A stretch of DNA of 64,000 nt from Kribbella jejuensis (GTDB taxonomy: Bacteria; Actinomycetota; Actinomycetes; Propionibacteriales; Kribbellaceae). The position numbers and the translations under genes are program-made. Each line of letters starts with the position of its first letter. Positions within the stretch are counted from its first letter, which is position 1. The notes beneath the pieces are model-generated. The model did no database searches. It was not told the DNA's origin and saw only the letters and a list, made by a program, of their open reading frames with translations. Positions 8,133 to 17,295 of this stretch are shown here, one piece after another. The stretch lies in the NCBI RefSeq assembly GCF_006715085.1, contig NZ_VFMM01000001.1:1116001-1180000 (forward strand), read 5' to 3'.

Positions 8133-9089
8133 ATGACATGGGACAAGGTGACCGGGGACTTCGACTTCCTCAACGGGTACTTCGACGTACGCCACCGGAC
8201 GCTGAAGCAGGCGCTCGCCGGGTGCGCCGAGTGGCTCGAGTACGACGGGACCACGACGGCGCGGACGTACTTCGACGGCCAGATCAGCATCGACGAGATG
8301 CGCTTCCCGACGAAGGGCTCGTACGGATTGTCGCTGCGGCTGTTCGACCCGATCGCGCAGGAGTGGAGCATCTGGTGGGTCGACAGCCGGACCATGCAGC
8401 TGTACCCGCCGGTGCGCGGCGGCTGGGCCGCGGACGGGTCGAGCTGCCGGCTGGTCGGAGAGGACACGCTGGACGGCAAGCCGATCCTGTGCAGCTACGA
8501 GTGGTCCGACATCACCGACGAGACCGCGCACTGGGAGCAGGCGTTCTCCCCCGACGGCGGTCTGACGTGGGAGACCAACTGGATCATGGACTTCACCCGC
8601 CGGGCCACTCCGCCGCCGTCCTTGGAGCTGCCGAAGCTCACCGACGACTTCGACTTCCTGGTCGGGCGCTGGGCCTTCCACAACCGACGCCGCCGGCCTG
8701 TGCTGGGCGAGCCGTTCACCTGGTACGAACACGAGGCCACGATGGAGGCGACGACGTACTTCGACGGGGCGATCAGCTTCGACGAAGGCTGGTTCCCGAG
8801 CGAAGGCTTCCGCGGAGCGACCTTCCGCCTGTACGACCCGGTCGCCGAGACCTGGTCCATCCACTGGATCAACAGCACCCGCGGCCAACTCGAAACCCCC
8901 GTCATCGGCGCATTCTCCGAAGGCACCGGAGTCTTCGAAGGCCCCGACACCTGGGAGGGCCAACCCATCGACGTCCGCTTCCTCTGGACCCCAGGCACCG
9001 ACAAAGCCGCCTGGGAACAGTCCTTCTCCACCGACGCCGGCCAAACGTGGACCACCAACTGGTACATGGAACACACGCGCCTGAAGTGA
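8133..9089 (+). CDS. uncharacterised protein with two tandem copies of one domain (DUF1579-like)
   Basis: A protein of 318 residues built from an internal duplication. Copy 1 spans about residues 8-156 and copy 2 about 171-316. Both copies start with DFDFL followed by an aromatic/basic segment, share a TYFDG(Q/A)IS motif, a (F/Y)DP(I/V)A(Q/E)(E/T)WSI(W/H)W motif, and end with TW(E/T)TNW. The pattern suggests a beta-barrel, lipocalin-like fold as in DUF1579 proteins. No signal peptide is seen. It is divergent from a WYL regulator. Function unknown; small-molecule binding is a guess from the fold. Confidence 0.85.
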   Translation: MTWDKVTGDFDFLNGYFDVRHRTLKQALAGCAEWLEYDGTTTARTYFDGQISIDEMRFPTKGSYGLSLRLFDPIAQEWSIWWVDSRTMQLYPPVRGGWAADGSSCRLVGEDTLDGKPILCSYEWSDITDETAHWEQAFSPDGGLTWETNWIMDFTRRATPPPSLELPKLTDDFDFLVGRWAFHNRRRRPVLGEPFTWYEHEATMEATTYFDGAISFDEGWFPSEGFRGATFRLYDPVAETWSIHWINSTRGQLETPVIGAFSEGTGVFEGPDTWEGQPIDVRFLWTPGTDKAAWEQSFSTDAGQTWTTNWYMEHTRLK

Positions 9090-9129
9090 GCACTCGCGCT
9101 GCCCGGCCGCTGCCGAGCTACTTCGCCGG

Positions 9130-9168
9130 TGGCGGGTTGTAGCAGGGCAGCGATGAAATAACCCGCCA
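9130..9168. terminator. hairpin between converging genes
   Basis: A perfect 9-bp inverted repeat, TGGCGGGTT (9130-9138) and AACCCGCCA (9160-9168), with a 21-base loop. It lies between the end of the duplicated-domain gene and the end of ribH, so it can serve both strands. There is no T-tract. Confidence 0.6.
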
Positions 9169-9175
9169 GGGGCGG

Positions 9176-9649
9176 CTAAACCAGTTGGCGGACTGCGGTC
9201 AGTGTGGCTAGGGCGGCTTGGGTGGCTTCGTAGCCTTTGTCTTCGCGGCTGTCGGGGAGGCCGGCGCGGTCCAGGGCCTGGGGGTCGTTGTCGCAGGTGA
9301 GGACGCCGAAGCCGACCGGTACGCCGGTGCTTACACCGACCTGCATCAGACCGTCTGTGGTCGCTTGGCAGACGTACTCGAAGTGCGGTGTATCCCCACG
9401 AATCACCACACCGAGCGCGACCACAGCGTCGTACCCGGCTTTTGCCGCATGCAACGAAGCGACGGGCAGCTCGAAGGAGCCGGGTACGCGGATCACCGTG
9501 TGGTCGGTGACGCCGGAGTCCTCCAACGCGCGCAGAGCACCGGCAAGCAGACCGTCGGTGACCTTCGGGTGCCAGAGGGCGGCGACGATGGCGACGCGGG
9601 CGCCTTCGGCGCGGGGGGCTTCGATGGTGGGTGCTCCGCTGCCCGACAT
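9176..9649 (-). CDS. ribH: 6,7-dimethyl-8-ribityllumazine synthase
   Basis: A protein of 157 residues, last gene of the riboflavin operon. It condenses 3,4-dihydroxybutanone 4-phosphate with the ribitylamino-uracil to lumazine. Family motifs: [42 protein letters not shown] with the catalytic His, and GFGVLTCDN. It overlaps the ribBA stop by one base. Confidence 0.97.
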   Translation of the reverse strand: MSGSGAPTIEAPRAEGARVAIVAALWHPKVTDGLLAGALRALEDSGVTDHTVIRVPGSFELPVASLHAAKAGYDAVVALGVVIRGDTPHFEYVCQATTDGLMQVGVSTGVPVGFGVLTCDNDPQALDRAGLPDSREDKGYEATQAALATLTAVRQLV

Positions 9650-10884
9650 CAGACGGCTCCGTTCTCTTCGGTCAGCAGGCCATCGGGGAGGTGATGGCCC
9701 ATCCGGTCGCGCTTGGTGCGCAGGTACCGCAGGTTGTGTTCGGTGGGGTCGATCGAGATCCCGCGCCGCTCGACGACCTCGATGCCGTACCCCTGGACGC
9801 CCGCGAGCTTGTCAGGGTTGTTCGTCAACAGCCGCACCGACTTCACGCCAAGGTCGGCCAGGATCTGTGCCCCGGTCCCGTAGTCGCGAGCGTCGGCCGG
9901 TAGACCGAGATCCAGGTTCGCGTCGACGGTGTCCCGCCCGGCGTCCTGCAGCTCATAAGCCTGCAGCTTGTGCAGCAGCCCGATCCCGCGCCCCTCATGC
10001 CCGCGCAGGTAAACCACGACCCCGCCCTCGGCCGCGACCTGCCGCATCGCCTCGTCCAACTGCGGTCCGCAGTCGCACCGCAGCGACCCGAACACGTCGC
10101 CGGTCAGGCACTCGGAGTGCAGGCGCACCAACGTCGGCCCGTCGCCGAGCTCACCCCGCACCAGCGCGAGCTGCTCAGAACCGTCCACGACGTTGCGGTA
10201 GCCGTGGGCAACGAAATCGCCGTACTGCGTCGGCAGCGTCGTCGTCGCGACCCGCTGGATCTGCGATTCGGTACGCCGCCGGTACCGGATCAGGTCGTCG
10301 ATCGAGACCAGGACCAGCCCGTGCTCGTCGGCGAACTCGCGCAGCTCCGGCCCGCGCTTCATCGTCCCGTCGTCGTTCACCATTTCCGAGATCACCGCGG
10401 CCGGTGTCAGGCCGGCCATCCGGGCGAGATCGATCGACGCCTCGGTGTGGCCGGGCCGGACGAGTACGCCGCCCTCGCGGCCGCGCAACGGGAACACGTG
10501 TCCGGGCTGGACCAGATCGTACGGCTCCGATGCGGAATCTGTGAGTACCCGGATCGTCCGCGCGCGGTCCGCCGCCGAGATGCCGGTACTGATCCCGTCG
10601 CGGGCGTCGACGGAGATCGTGTACGCCGTACGCATCCGCTCGCGGTTGTGCGGCGTCATCAACGGGATCCCGAGCCGGTCGAGCTCGGCGCCCTCCATCG
10701 GCACGCACACCACGCCGGAGCTGTACCGGATCAGGAACGCCAGCAACTCCGGCGTCGCCTTGGACGCGGCGAAGATCAGGTCGCCCTCGTTCTCGCGGTC
10801 CTCGTCGTCGACCACGATCACCGCGCGGCCGGCGCGGATCTCGTGGATCGCTTCCTCGATCGTGTCGAGCCTCAACGAGCCCAT
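9649..10884 (-). CDS. ribBA: bifunctional 3,4-DHBP synthase / GTP cyclohydrolase II
   Basis: A protein of 411 residues. The N-terminal DHBP synthase domain (about 1-205) has the metal/substrate loop [16 protein letters not shown] and [13 protein letters not shown]. The C-terminal GTP cyclohydrolase II domain (about 210-411) has the zinc cysteines in [17 protein letters not shown] and the [18 protein letters not shown] motif. Both active sites look intact, so the enzyme would supply both precursors of lumazine. It starts one base after the ribM stop. Confidence 0.97.
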   Translation of the reverse strand: MGSLRLDTIEEAIHEIRAGRAVIVVDDEDRENEGDLIFAASKATPELLAFLIRYSSGVVCVPMEGAELDRLGIPLMTPHNRERMRTAYTISVDARDGISTGISAADRARTIRVLTDSASEPYDLVQPGHVFPLRGREGGVLVRPGHTEASIDLARMAGLTPAAVISEMVNDDGTMKRGPELREFADEHGLVLVSIDDLIRYRRRTESQIQRVATTTLPTQYGDFVAHGYRNVVDGSEQLALVRGELGDGPTLVRLHSECLTGDVFGSLRCDCGPQLDEAMRQVAAEGGVVVYLRGHEGRGIGLLHKLQAYELQDAGRDTVDANLDLGLPADARDYGTGAQILADLGVKSVRLLTNNPDKLAGVQGYGIEVVERRGISIDPTEHNLRYLRTKRDRMGHHLPDGLLTEENGAV

Positions 10885-10885
10885 C

Positions 10886-11560
10886 TCAGCCCACCACCAC
10901 TGCCTCGGGGGCTGCGGCCCGCTCGCGGTTCTGGATCTTCCACCAGGACGCGAACCCGATCACACAGAACAGCCCGTACACCACGTACATGGTCGCCGAC
11001 GGGTAGAACTTCGCCTGCACCAGCAGCGGTACGCCGACCACGTCGACGGCGATCCAGATCAGCCAGAACTCGACGAACCCGCGGGCCATCCCGTACGTCG
11101 CCAGGATCGACCCGGTGAGGATCCACGCGTCCCACTGCGGGCCCCACGAGCCGAGCGCCTTCAGTACGAAGTACGCGATCGCGTAGAGCACCACGCCGAT
11201 ACCGAGCAGCTCGAGCCGCTCCCGCATCGTCGCCCACCGCGGCTGGACCGCGGCGGTCGCACCGTGATGACGGGTCTGGTACCAGCGGTACCACCCGTAC
11301 AGGCTGATCAGTGCGAAGAACACCTGCCGGCCGGCCTGGCCCCAGAGGTCCTTGTCCTGCGGGGTGTCGAAGATGCCGCCGACGAAGACCGTGAACAGCA
11401 GCACGTTGCCGACGATGCCGACCGGCCACGCCGCGACCAGGCGGCGCATCCCGAACAGCGCGCTGGCCAGGCCGAACACGTTGCCGACGATCTCCCGCAC
11501 CAGTACCGGCGAGCCGGCGATCGTGACCTGCGAGGTCAGCAGCCAGTTGATCGGGTTCAC
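10886..11560 (-). CDS. ribM: PnuC-family transporter in riboflavin operon, probable riboflavin importer RibM
   Basis: A protein of 224 residues with about seven membrane segments and the PnuC-type motifs [11 protein letters not shown] and an aromatic-rich [20 protein letters not shown] region. PnuC homologues encoded within actinobacterial rib operons (RibM/PnuX) import riboflavin rather than nicotinamide riboside; the assignment here rests on that context. The GTG start at 11560 has GGAGG six bases upstream and overlaps the ribE stop by four bases. Further in-frame extension upstream lies inside ribE and was rejected. Confidence 0.85.
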   Translation of the reverse strand: MNPINWLLTSQVTIAGSPVLVREIVGNVFGLASALFGMRRLVAAWPVGIVGNVLLFTVFVGGIFDTPQDKDLWGQAGRQVFFALISLYGWYRWYQTRHHGATAAVQPRWATMRERLELLGIGVVLYAIAYFVLKALGSWGPQWDAWILTGSILATYGMARGFVEFWLIWIAVDVVGVPLLVQAKFYPSATMYVVYGLFCVIGFASWWKIQNRERAAAPEAVVVG

Positions 11561-12186
11561 TTGTTGCCTCCAGCAACAGAAGAGGGGATGGCGCCCGCGG
11601 TCAGCAGGCGTTCGACGTACTTCGCGATCACATCGACTTCCAGATTCACCGTGTCGCCGACCTGGTTCGATCCGAGCACGGTCAGCTCCAGCGTCGTCGG
11701 GATCAGGCTGACCCCGAACGTGCCGGTGTCGTCGTCCACGTCGGTGACCGTCAGCGACACCCCGTCGATGGCGATCGATCCCTTCTCGGCGACGTACTTC
11801 AGGATCTCCGGCGAGGTCGCGATCCGGACGTCCTCCCAGCGCTCGCCGGGCGTCCGCGAGGCGATCGTGCCGGTACCGTCGACGTGGCCCTGGACGATGT
11901 GCCCGCCGAGCCGTTCGTGCGCGGCGACCGCGCGTTCGAGGTTGACCGGCGAGCCCTTCTCGAGGCCGCCCAAGCTGGTGCGCTGCAGCGTCTCGCGCAT
12001 CACGTCCGCGGTGAACACGCCGCCGCCGTAGTCCACCACCGTGAGGCAACAGCCGTTGACCGCGATCGACGCGCCGTGTGCCGCGTCCTCGGTGACCCGC
12101 GGCCCGCGGACGGTAAGCCGCGCGGCGTCCCCGTCGAGGTCCAGGGACTCGACCGTGCCGAGTTCTTCGATGATGCCGGTGAACAT
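11557..12186 (-). CDS. ribE: riboflavin synthase (alpha subunit)
   Basis: A protein of 209 residues beginning MFTGIIEELG, the signature start of this family. Two homologous barrel repeats are visible: NGCCLTVVD with TADVMRETLQRTSLG in the first, and IDGVSLTVTDVDDDTGTFGV in the second, joined by GGHIVQGHVDGTGTI. It dismutates two lumazine molecules to riboflavin. It begins directly at the ribD stop with no gap. Confidence 0.97.
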   Translation of the reverse strand: MFTGIIEELGTVESLDLDGDAARLTVRGPRVTEDAAHGASIAVNGCCLTVVDYGGGVFTADVMRETLQRTSLGGLEKGSPVNLERAVAAHERLGGHIVQGHVDGTGTIASRTPGERWEDVRIATSPEILKYVAEKGSIAIDGVSLTVTDVDDDTGTFGVSLIPTTLELTVLGSNQVGDTVNLEVDVIAKYVERLLTAGAIPSSVAGGNK

Positions 12187-13215
12187 CTACTTTCCTCCCA
12201 GAGGAACCAGGGTCAACCGGACGTCGTTCCCGAGCCGGGTGACGTCCGCTAGCTTGAACCGCCGCAGGTGGTCGATCGATTCCGCGCCGAGGTCGCCGAC
12301 CGCCGCGAACCCTGAACCGAGGACGGCCGGGGCGACGTACGCGACGATCTGGTCGACCAGGCCGGCGCGCAGGAACGCGGCCGCGAGCGTCGGGCCGCCT
12401 TCGAGCCACAGGTGCCGGATCTGCCGGTCGTCGAGCTGCCGGAGCACCTCGGCGGGATCGTGGGTCGGCAGCAGTAGCGTCTCAGCTCGGTCGTTGCGGA
12501 CCCGCGCGGCCGCCGGGACCTCGCGGTCGCCGACCACCACACGTAACGGCTGCCGCGGCGCCGGTACGTCGTTCTCGTCCCGGACCGTGAGTTCGGGGTC
12601 GTCGTCGAGCACGGTCTGCGTACCGACGGCGATCGCGTCGCACTCGGCGCGCTTGCGGTGGACGTCGGCGCGCGCGATCGGGCCGGTGATCCACTTGCTC
12701 GTCCGGTCCGGCGCCGCGGACCGCCCGTCCAGCGTGGTCGCGAACTTCCAGGTGACGAACGGGCGCCCGACCCGGACGCTGTGCAGCCACACGTGGTTGA
12801 CGGCTTCCGCCTCGGACTGCAGCAGGCCCTGTACAACCTCGATGTTCTTGCTGCGCAGCTTCTCCGCGCCACCGGAGGCCGTCCTGTTCGGATCGGGTAC
12901 GGCGTACACCACGCGCGCGACGCCCGCCTCGATCAGCGCGTCCGCGCACGGCCCGGTGCGGCCGGTGTGATTACAAGGCTCCAGCGTCACGTACGCCGTA
13001 CCGCCGCGGGCGCGGGCACCGGCCATCCGGAGCGCCTCGACCTCCGCATGCGGGCCGCCGGCAACGGCATGGAACCCTTCGCCGACCGGATGGCCGTCGC
13101 TCGCGGTGATCACACAACCCACGACCGGGTTGGGATGGGTACTGCCGATGCCACGTGCGGCCAGCTCGACGGCACGCCGCATCCAGGCGGCATCCATCGG
13201 CGACACGTCGTTCAC
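12187..13215 (-). CDS. ribD: bifunctional pyrimidine deaminase/reductase
   Basis: A protein of 342 residues, first gene of the operon. The deaminase half (about 1-145) has the zinc motif HAEVEAL and PCNHTGRTGPCADAL; the reductase half has TWKFATTLDGRSAA and the LWLEGGPTLAAAFL NADPH-binding segment. The GTG at 13215 is preceded by GAGGGG; an internal in-frame ATG six codons later (MDAAWM) is an alternative start. An FMN riboswitch lies about 190 bases upstream in the leader. Confidence 0.95.
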   Translation of the reverse strand: MNDVSPMDAAWMRRAVELAARGIGSTHPNPVVGCVITASDGHPVGEGFHAVAGGPHAEVEALRMAGARARGGTAYVTLEPCNHTGRTGPCADALIEAGVARVVYAVPDPNRTASGGAEKLRSKNIEVVQGLLQSEAEAVNHVWLHSVRVGRPFVTWKFATTLDGRSAAPDRTSKWITGPIARADVHRKRAECDAIAVGTQTVLDDDPELTVRDENDVPAPRQPLRVVVGDREVPAAARVRNDRAETLLLPTHDPAEVLRQLDDRQIRHLWLEGGPTLAAAFLRAGLVDQIVAYVAPAVLGSGFAAVGDLGAESIDHLRRFKLADVTRLGNDVRLTLVPLGGK

Positions 13216-13404
13216 TGCTCGGGCCCCTCGTCGTCACGGACGCGCTGCCGGGGCTTCGCTCGGCACATCTGCTCCGCCGCCGTCGCCGGAACCACCTGGG
13301 TCCCAACGCCAGGTCCGTCACCGGACCCCTCGCCGCCGCGGTCCCGCAGGCCTCACAGCCCACGCTCCGCGCCGCCGGGCGCCAGAGCACACCCGCCGAC
13401 CGCG

Positions 13405-13527
13405 TGCGCCTCCCATCCGGACTTTCACCGTCGGTCCCGGAATTCCACCAGGTCAACCGCTTCTTCTTGCGAAGTCGCGGGTCGCGGACTGTCACCGCCG
13501 GCTCGGAATTACACCGACCCCGGAGCA
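13405..13527 (-). promoter_or_regulatory. FMN riboswitch (RFN element)
   Basis: Read on the minus strand, the leader contains the conserved RFN blocks in order: CGGGGTCGGTGTAATTCC, CCGGCGGTGACAGTCCGC, a variable arm, GGTGGAATTCCGGGACCGAC, and GGTGAAAGTCCGGATGGGAG. These are the hallmark sequences of the FMN aptamer. About 190 bases of GC-rich leader follow before ribD and can form the expression platform. Binding FMN is expected to lower expression of the whole ribD-E-M-BA-H operon. Confidence 0.96.
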
Positions 13528-13616
13528 CGCGAGTGGGTTTCACTCGTGCCTCAAGTATGCCTCGTCCCGCAACCTCCACCACGACCCAGGTCACATCGTG
13601 GCCGCGGCGTTTGCTA

Positions 13617-13644
13617 TTGCAAAATCATCTTTGCAGTTGCAAAG
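13617..13644. promoter_or_regulatory. TTGCAAA-type palindromic operator next to HTH gene start
   Basis: CTTTGCA-GT-TGCAAAG (13629-13644) is a perfect 7-bp inverted repeat with a 2-base centre, preceded by another half-site TTGCAAAA at 13617-13624. The palindrome ends seven bases before the ATG of the HTH protein, leaving no room for a normal ribosome-binding site. This suggests a leaderless or near-leaderless mRNA controlled by its own product. Confidence 0.6.
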
Positions 13645-13651
13645 TACGCGT

Positions 13652-14467
13652 ATGGAACAGAGCGCGCAGAACGTGCGGCAGCAGGTCGAACTGTACGGCG
13701 AACCGCTGGGCGAGGTGGTACGCCGGGTCACCGCGGCGCTCGGACTGACCCAAGGTGGGCTCGCGCAGGTGATCGGACTGTCGGCGCCGATGCTCTCGCA
13801 ACTGGTCAGCGCCCAACGCGTGAAGATCGGCAACCCCGCCGTGGTAGCACGCCTGCGAGCCGCCTCAGAACTCGCCGACCTGGCCATCGCCGGCGGAATC
13901 GACCCAACCGACGTCCCCGCCGAACTGAACACCATCCGCTCCACCACCACCGCCTACCCCACCCCAACCACCCACACCCACCCCACCCGAGCCAACCACT
14001 CAACCCCACCACCCGACCCGTGGCCGACCGCACCTTCCGAAAGCTCGCCGGCCGTACCCTCAGACATGGCGCGGGCACCCGGGTTGGCCGCCGGAGTCGG
14101 GTCGTCGGTCGGTCGGGGGGCGACTGTTCGGGCCAAGCTCTCGCCGGGGTCCGGGGCGGCCGCTCAACCGCAGCAGCCGGTCGCACCGTGGTCGTCTGAT
14201 CAGCCGGATCTGTCGGCTGCTACCTGGCCGATCGGCCAACCGAACCCGTCGGCCACACCTTGGGCGACCGTTTCGGGCGAGCTTCCGGCGCGTGTCGTCG
14301 TTCGGGAGATCCAGGATCTGTTCCGGGCGGTCGCGTCGGCCGAGGAGATCCAGCGGGCGGCCGCGGCAGCGGCAGAGGAATCACCGGCAGTCGCCGAGCT
14401 ATTACTTGCCTACGGCACCGGCCGGACCGCGGACGCACTCGCGCACTATGACGAGCATCACGGCTGA
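13652..14467 (+). CDS. HTH DNA-binding protein with Pro/Thr-rich linker, actinobacterial family
   Basis: A protein of 271 residues. An N-terminal HTH domain (about 15-90: LGLTQGGLAQVIGLSAPMLS, then QRVKIGNPAVVARL) is followed by a long low-complexity Pro/Thr/Ser-rich linker (about 95-200). A C-terminal helical segment follows (VVREIQDLFRAVASAEEIQRA and PAVAELLLAYGTGRTADALA). It resembles small XRE-like regulators found in actinobacteria, but I cannot name an orthologue. A perfect palindrome abuts its start codon, suggesting autoregulation. It is divergent from the riboflavin operon. Confidence 0.82.
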   Translation: MEQSAQNVRQQVELYGEPLGEVVRRVTAALGLTQGGLAQVIGLSAPMLSQLVSAQRVKIGNPAVVARLRAASELADLAIAGGIDPTDVPAELNTIRSTTTAYPTPTTHTHPTRANHSTPPPDPWPTAPSESSPAVPSDMARAPGLAAGVGSSVGRGATVRAKLSPGSGAAAQPQQPVAPWSSDQPDLSAATWPIGQPNPSATPWATVSGELPARVVVREIQDLFRAVASAEEIQRAAAAAAEESPAVAELLLAYGTGRTADALAHYDEHHG

Positions 14468-14609
14468 CCACCCCTGATATACCACAAGCCAACTGCACTT
14501 TGAGCGCCGTCTCACGCCTTGTCGCGACGGAATGCGAAGTCCCCGGCCTGGTGTTGGGTTGCGATGGCAGGGCCGATCGTCCTGCGTCCATTCAGGTGAG
14601 GAGACAGTT

Positions 14610-15452
14610 GTGCGTGCGTTTCGGCGGGTTGTCGCAGTGGTCGGGGCGATCACCTTGGCGGCCGCGATGGTTGCCTGCGGCAGCGATCAGAAGGATGCCA
14701 GATCCGGCCCCGACCTGGGCCTGATCAAGCCCGGAACACTGAGGATCGGCACGCTCACCGACGCGCCACCGAACGTGTACGTGAAGGACGGCAAGTTCAC
14801 CGGATTCGACAACGACCTGATCACCGCGGTCGCGGCCAAGCTGAACCTGAAGCCCGAGTTCGTCGGCACCGACTTCTCGGCACTGCTCTCGCAGGTCAAC
14901 GGCGGTCAGTTCGACCTCGGCAGCTCGTCGATCACGATCACCGAGGCCCGCAAGAAGACCGTTGCGTTCAGCAACGGATACGACTTCGGCTACCTCGGTC
15001 TGAACACCACGAAGAACTCCGGCATCACGAGCTTCGACCAGCTCTCCGGCAAGCGGGTCGTGGTGGTCCAGGGCACCGTCCAGGACGACTACGCCACCAG
15101 CAAGGGCCTCAACCCGGTCCGCGTCCCGAACTACAACGCCGCACTCGGCCAGCTCAAGGCCGGTACGGCCGACGCCTGGGTCTCCCCCGCCGAGATCGGC
15201 GAGAAGATGGCCAAGGAGCAGGGCGGTGGCACGGTGATCCTGGCCGCGAAGGAGCTCAGTGACGCGCCGATGGCGTTCGCCGTCGCGAAGAACAACGACA
15301 AGCTCCGCGACGCCGTGAACAAGGCCCTCGACGAGGTGATCGCGGACGGAACCTGGACCAAGCTGGTCGAGCAGTACTACCCGGGTCGCGCCGTACCGGC
15401 GAACTTCAAGCCGGGCAGCGGATCGGTCAAGTTCACGGCTCCCAAAGTCTGA
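14610..15452 (+). CDS. amino-acid ABC transporter substrate-binding lipoprotein
   Basis: A protein of 280 residues with a lipoprotein signal peptide (lipid-acceptor Cys at about residue 23, in AAAMVACGSD) and a type-3 solute-binding fold: GTLRIGTLTDAPP, FTGFDNDLITAVAAKLNL, GGQFDLGSSSITITEAR and the C-terminal DGTWTKLVEQYYPG. Start GTG at 14610 with GAGGAG upstream. It heads a three-gene unit (binding protein, permease, ATPase) with stop-start overlap; polar amino-acid uptake is likely. Confidence 0.92.
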   Translation: MRAFRRVVAVVGAITLAAAMVACGSDQKDARSGPDLGLIKPGTLRIGTLTDAPPNVYVKDGKFTGFDNDLITAVAAKLNLKPEFVGTDFSALLSQVNGGQFDLGSSSITITEARKKTVAFSNGYDFGYLGLNTTKNSGITSFDQLSGKRVVVVQGTVQDDYATSKGLNPVRVPNYNAALGQLKAGTADAWVSPAEIGEKMAKEQGGGTVILAAKELSDAPMAFAVAKNNDKLRDAVNKALDEVIADGTWTKLVEQYYPGRAVPANFKPGSGSVKFTAPKV

Positions 15453-16198
15453 TGGACATCTGGTCCACCCTGCGTGACACCTTCCTCGACTGGGAGTCGA
15501 TGAAGGCAGTGCTGCCCGAGATGCTGAAGGTCGGGCTGGTCAACACCCTCATCCTGGCGGCCGCCTCGGTCGTGCTGGGCACTGTGCTCGGCATGATCGT
15601 GGCGGTCCTCGCCCTGTCCAGGACGCGTTGGCTGCGCTGGCCGGCGAAGATCTACACCGACATCTTCCGCGGCCTGCCCGCGATCCTCACCATCCTGCTG
15701 ATCGGGCAGGGCCTGTCCCCGATCACCCGGCACTGGTGGGGCCCGAACCCGTACCCGCTCGGCATCCTCGCGCTGTCGCTGATCGCGGCCGCGTACATCG
15801 GGGAGATCTTCCGCTCCGGCATCCAGAGCGTGGAGAAGGGTCAGCTCGAGGCCGCCCGCGCGCTCGGGTTCAGCTACCCCAGCGGCATGCGGCTGGTCGT
15901 CATCCCGCAAGGGGTACGGCGGGTGCTGCCGGCGCTGGTGAACCAGTTCATCGCGCTCGTGAAGGACTCCAGCCTGGTCTACTTCCTCGGTCTGCTGGCG
16001 AGTCAGCGTGAGCTGTTCCGGATCGGGCAGGACGCGGCCGCGACCAACGGCAACCTGTCGCCGTTGCTGCTCGCGGGGATCTTCTACCTGGTGATCACGG
16101 TGCCGTTGACGCACCTGGTGAACCACTTCGACAAGCGTCTGCGCGAAGGGCGTCCGGTCGACGTAGTGCTGGAGGAGGCCGAGCATGCAATCCGTTGA
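15452..16198 (+). CDS. amino-acid ABC transporter permease
   Basis: A protein of 248 residues with about five membrane helices, the His/Glu/Gln-type permease signature [17 protein letters not shown] and the EAA loop [20 protein letters not shown] that docks to the ATPase. Its ATG shares one base with the stop of the binding-protein gene. Only one permease gene is present, so it should act as a homodimer. Confidence 0.93.
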   Translation: MDIWSTLRDTFLDWESMKAVLPEMLKVGLVNTLILAAASVVLGTVLGMIVAVLALSRTRWLRWPAKIYTDIFRGLPAILTILLIGQGLSPITRHWWGPNPYPLGILALSLIAAAYIGEIFRSGIQSVEKGQLEAARALGFSYPSGMRLVVIPQGVRRVLPALVNQFIALVKDSSLVYFLGLLASQRELFRIGQDAAATNGNLSPLLLAGIFYLVITVPLTHLVNHFDKRLREGRPVDVVLEEAEHAIR

Positions 16199-16922
16199 GG
16201 CCGCGAGCCTGGAGGTCAAGGGCGTCGAGCTCGCGTTCGGCAGCAACAAGGTGCTGCGCGGTGTCGACCTCGCCGTACCGGCCGGGCAGACCGCGTGCGT
16301 GATCGGGCCGTCGGGCTCCGGCAAGTCGACGTTGCTGCGCGCGATCAACCGTTTGCTCGAACCGGATGCCGGCGACGTGAAGCTCGGCGGCGAGTCGGTA
16401 CTGCGGGGTGACCCGGACGTGCTGCGGCGCCGGATCGGGATGGTGTTCCAGCACTTCAACCTGTTTCCGCACAAGAGCGTGCTCGACAACATCACGCTGC
16501 CGCTGCGCAAGATCAAGAAACTCGACACCGAATCCGCGCGGGCGGCGGCGCGCGAACAGCTCGAACTGGTCGGCCTCGCGCACAAGGCGACCGCGCGCCC
16601 CGGCAACCTGTCCGGCGGGCAGCAGCAGCGGGTCGCGATCGCGCGGGCGCTGGCGATGAAGCCCGAGGTGATGCTGTTCGACGAGGCCACATCGGCGCTC
16701 GACCCCGAACTGGTGAAGGGCGTGCTCGCGCTGATGGCGGACCTCGCCGCGGCCGGCATGACGATGGTCGTGGTCACCCACGAGATGGGCTTCGCGCGGG
16801 AGGTCGCGGACCAGGTCGCGTTCATGGATCACGGCGTCGTGGTCGAATCCGGCGTACCGGAACAGCTCTTCACCGCCGCCGAGTCGCCCAGATTGCGCCA
16901 GTTCCTCTCCCAAGTGCTCTGA
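16185..16922 (+). CDS. amino-acid ABC transporter ATP-binding protein
   Basis: A protein of 245 residues: Walker [11 protein letters not shown]-loop [10 protein letters not shown], signature LSGGQQQR, Walker [13 protein letters not shown] and H-loop VVTHEM. The GlnQ-like Q-loop supports amino-acid import. It overlaps the permease by 14 bases and completes the transporter. A damaged deacetylase gene begins immediately downstream. Confidence 0.95.
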   Translation: MQSVEAASLEVKGVELAFGSNKVLRGVDLAVPAGQTACVIGPSGSGKSTLLRAINRLLEPDAGDVKLGGESVLRGDPDVLRRRIGMVFQHFNLFPHKSVLDNITLPLRKIKKLDTESARAAAREQLELVGLAHKATARPGNLSGGQQQRVAIARALAMKPEVMLFDEATSALDPELVKGVLALMADLAAAGMTMVVVTHEMGFAREVADQVAFMDHGVVVESGVPEQLFTAAESPRLRQFLSQVL

Positions 16923-16923
16923 G

Positions 16924-17205
16924 TGGCCCGATCCAGGCGCGGCCGGGGCGCCGCGGTACGTCTATCTCACCTTCGACGACGGGCCGAGCCGGTACACCCC
17001 ACAGATCCGCGCGCAGACCGGTTACACCCGCCGCTGCCTGCGTCCGCCGTACGGCGGTACGAACAAGCTGGTGGCCCGCAGGGCGGCAACGCTCGGCAAG
17101 AAGCTCCGGGTGTGGACGATCGACACCCGCGACTGGTCGCGTCCCGGATCCTCAGTGATCGTGCGCCGGGCGCTGGCGAACCGTCCGGTATCCGTGAATT
17201 GTTGA
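16924..17205 (+). pseudogene. deleted remnant of a NodB-type polysaccharide deacetylase
   Basis: One frame reads YVYLTFDDGPSRYTPQ, then IRAQTGYTRRCLRPPYGG, then VWTIDTRDWSRPG up to a stop at 17203-17205. Compared with the intact paralogue just downstream, about 66 residues containing the metal-binding His-x3-His motif are missing in frame between YTPQ and IRAQ. The C-terminal LMHDGG block is also lost. No usable start codon with a ribosome-binding site exists in this frame. It is therefore a dead copy formed by an internal deletion. Confidence 0.82.
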
Positions 17206-17295
17206 TACGGAAGCGGCGTGGGCGCTGGCTTTCGCGGGTGGTTCACGCAGGGTTGGACGGGTGAGGAAGTGACCACCCACCGCCCTGGGGGGAAC

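Noticed and set aside
11561-12409. N-terminal extension of the ribM frame
   Set aside because: Runs antisense-like through ribE and ribD with shadow composition; the GTG at 11560 has a GGAGG site.
13530-13546. Short hairpin CGAGTG-GGTTT-CACTCG upstream of the FMN aptamer
   Set aside because: Six-base stem outside the conserved aptamer; could be chance or part of the 5' leader, with no support for a separate function.
15377-16825. 482-codon minus-strand frame across the amino-acid transporter genes
   Set aside because: Shadow of the permease and ATPase genes; no family features.
16923-17264. 113-codon frame starting GTG directly after the ABC ATPase stop
   Set aside because: It is out of frame with the recognisable deacetylase remnant and has shadow composition.
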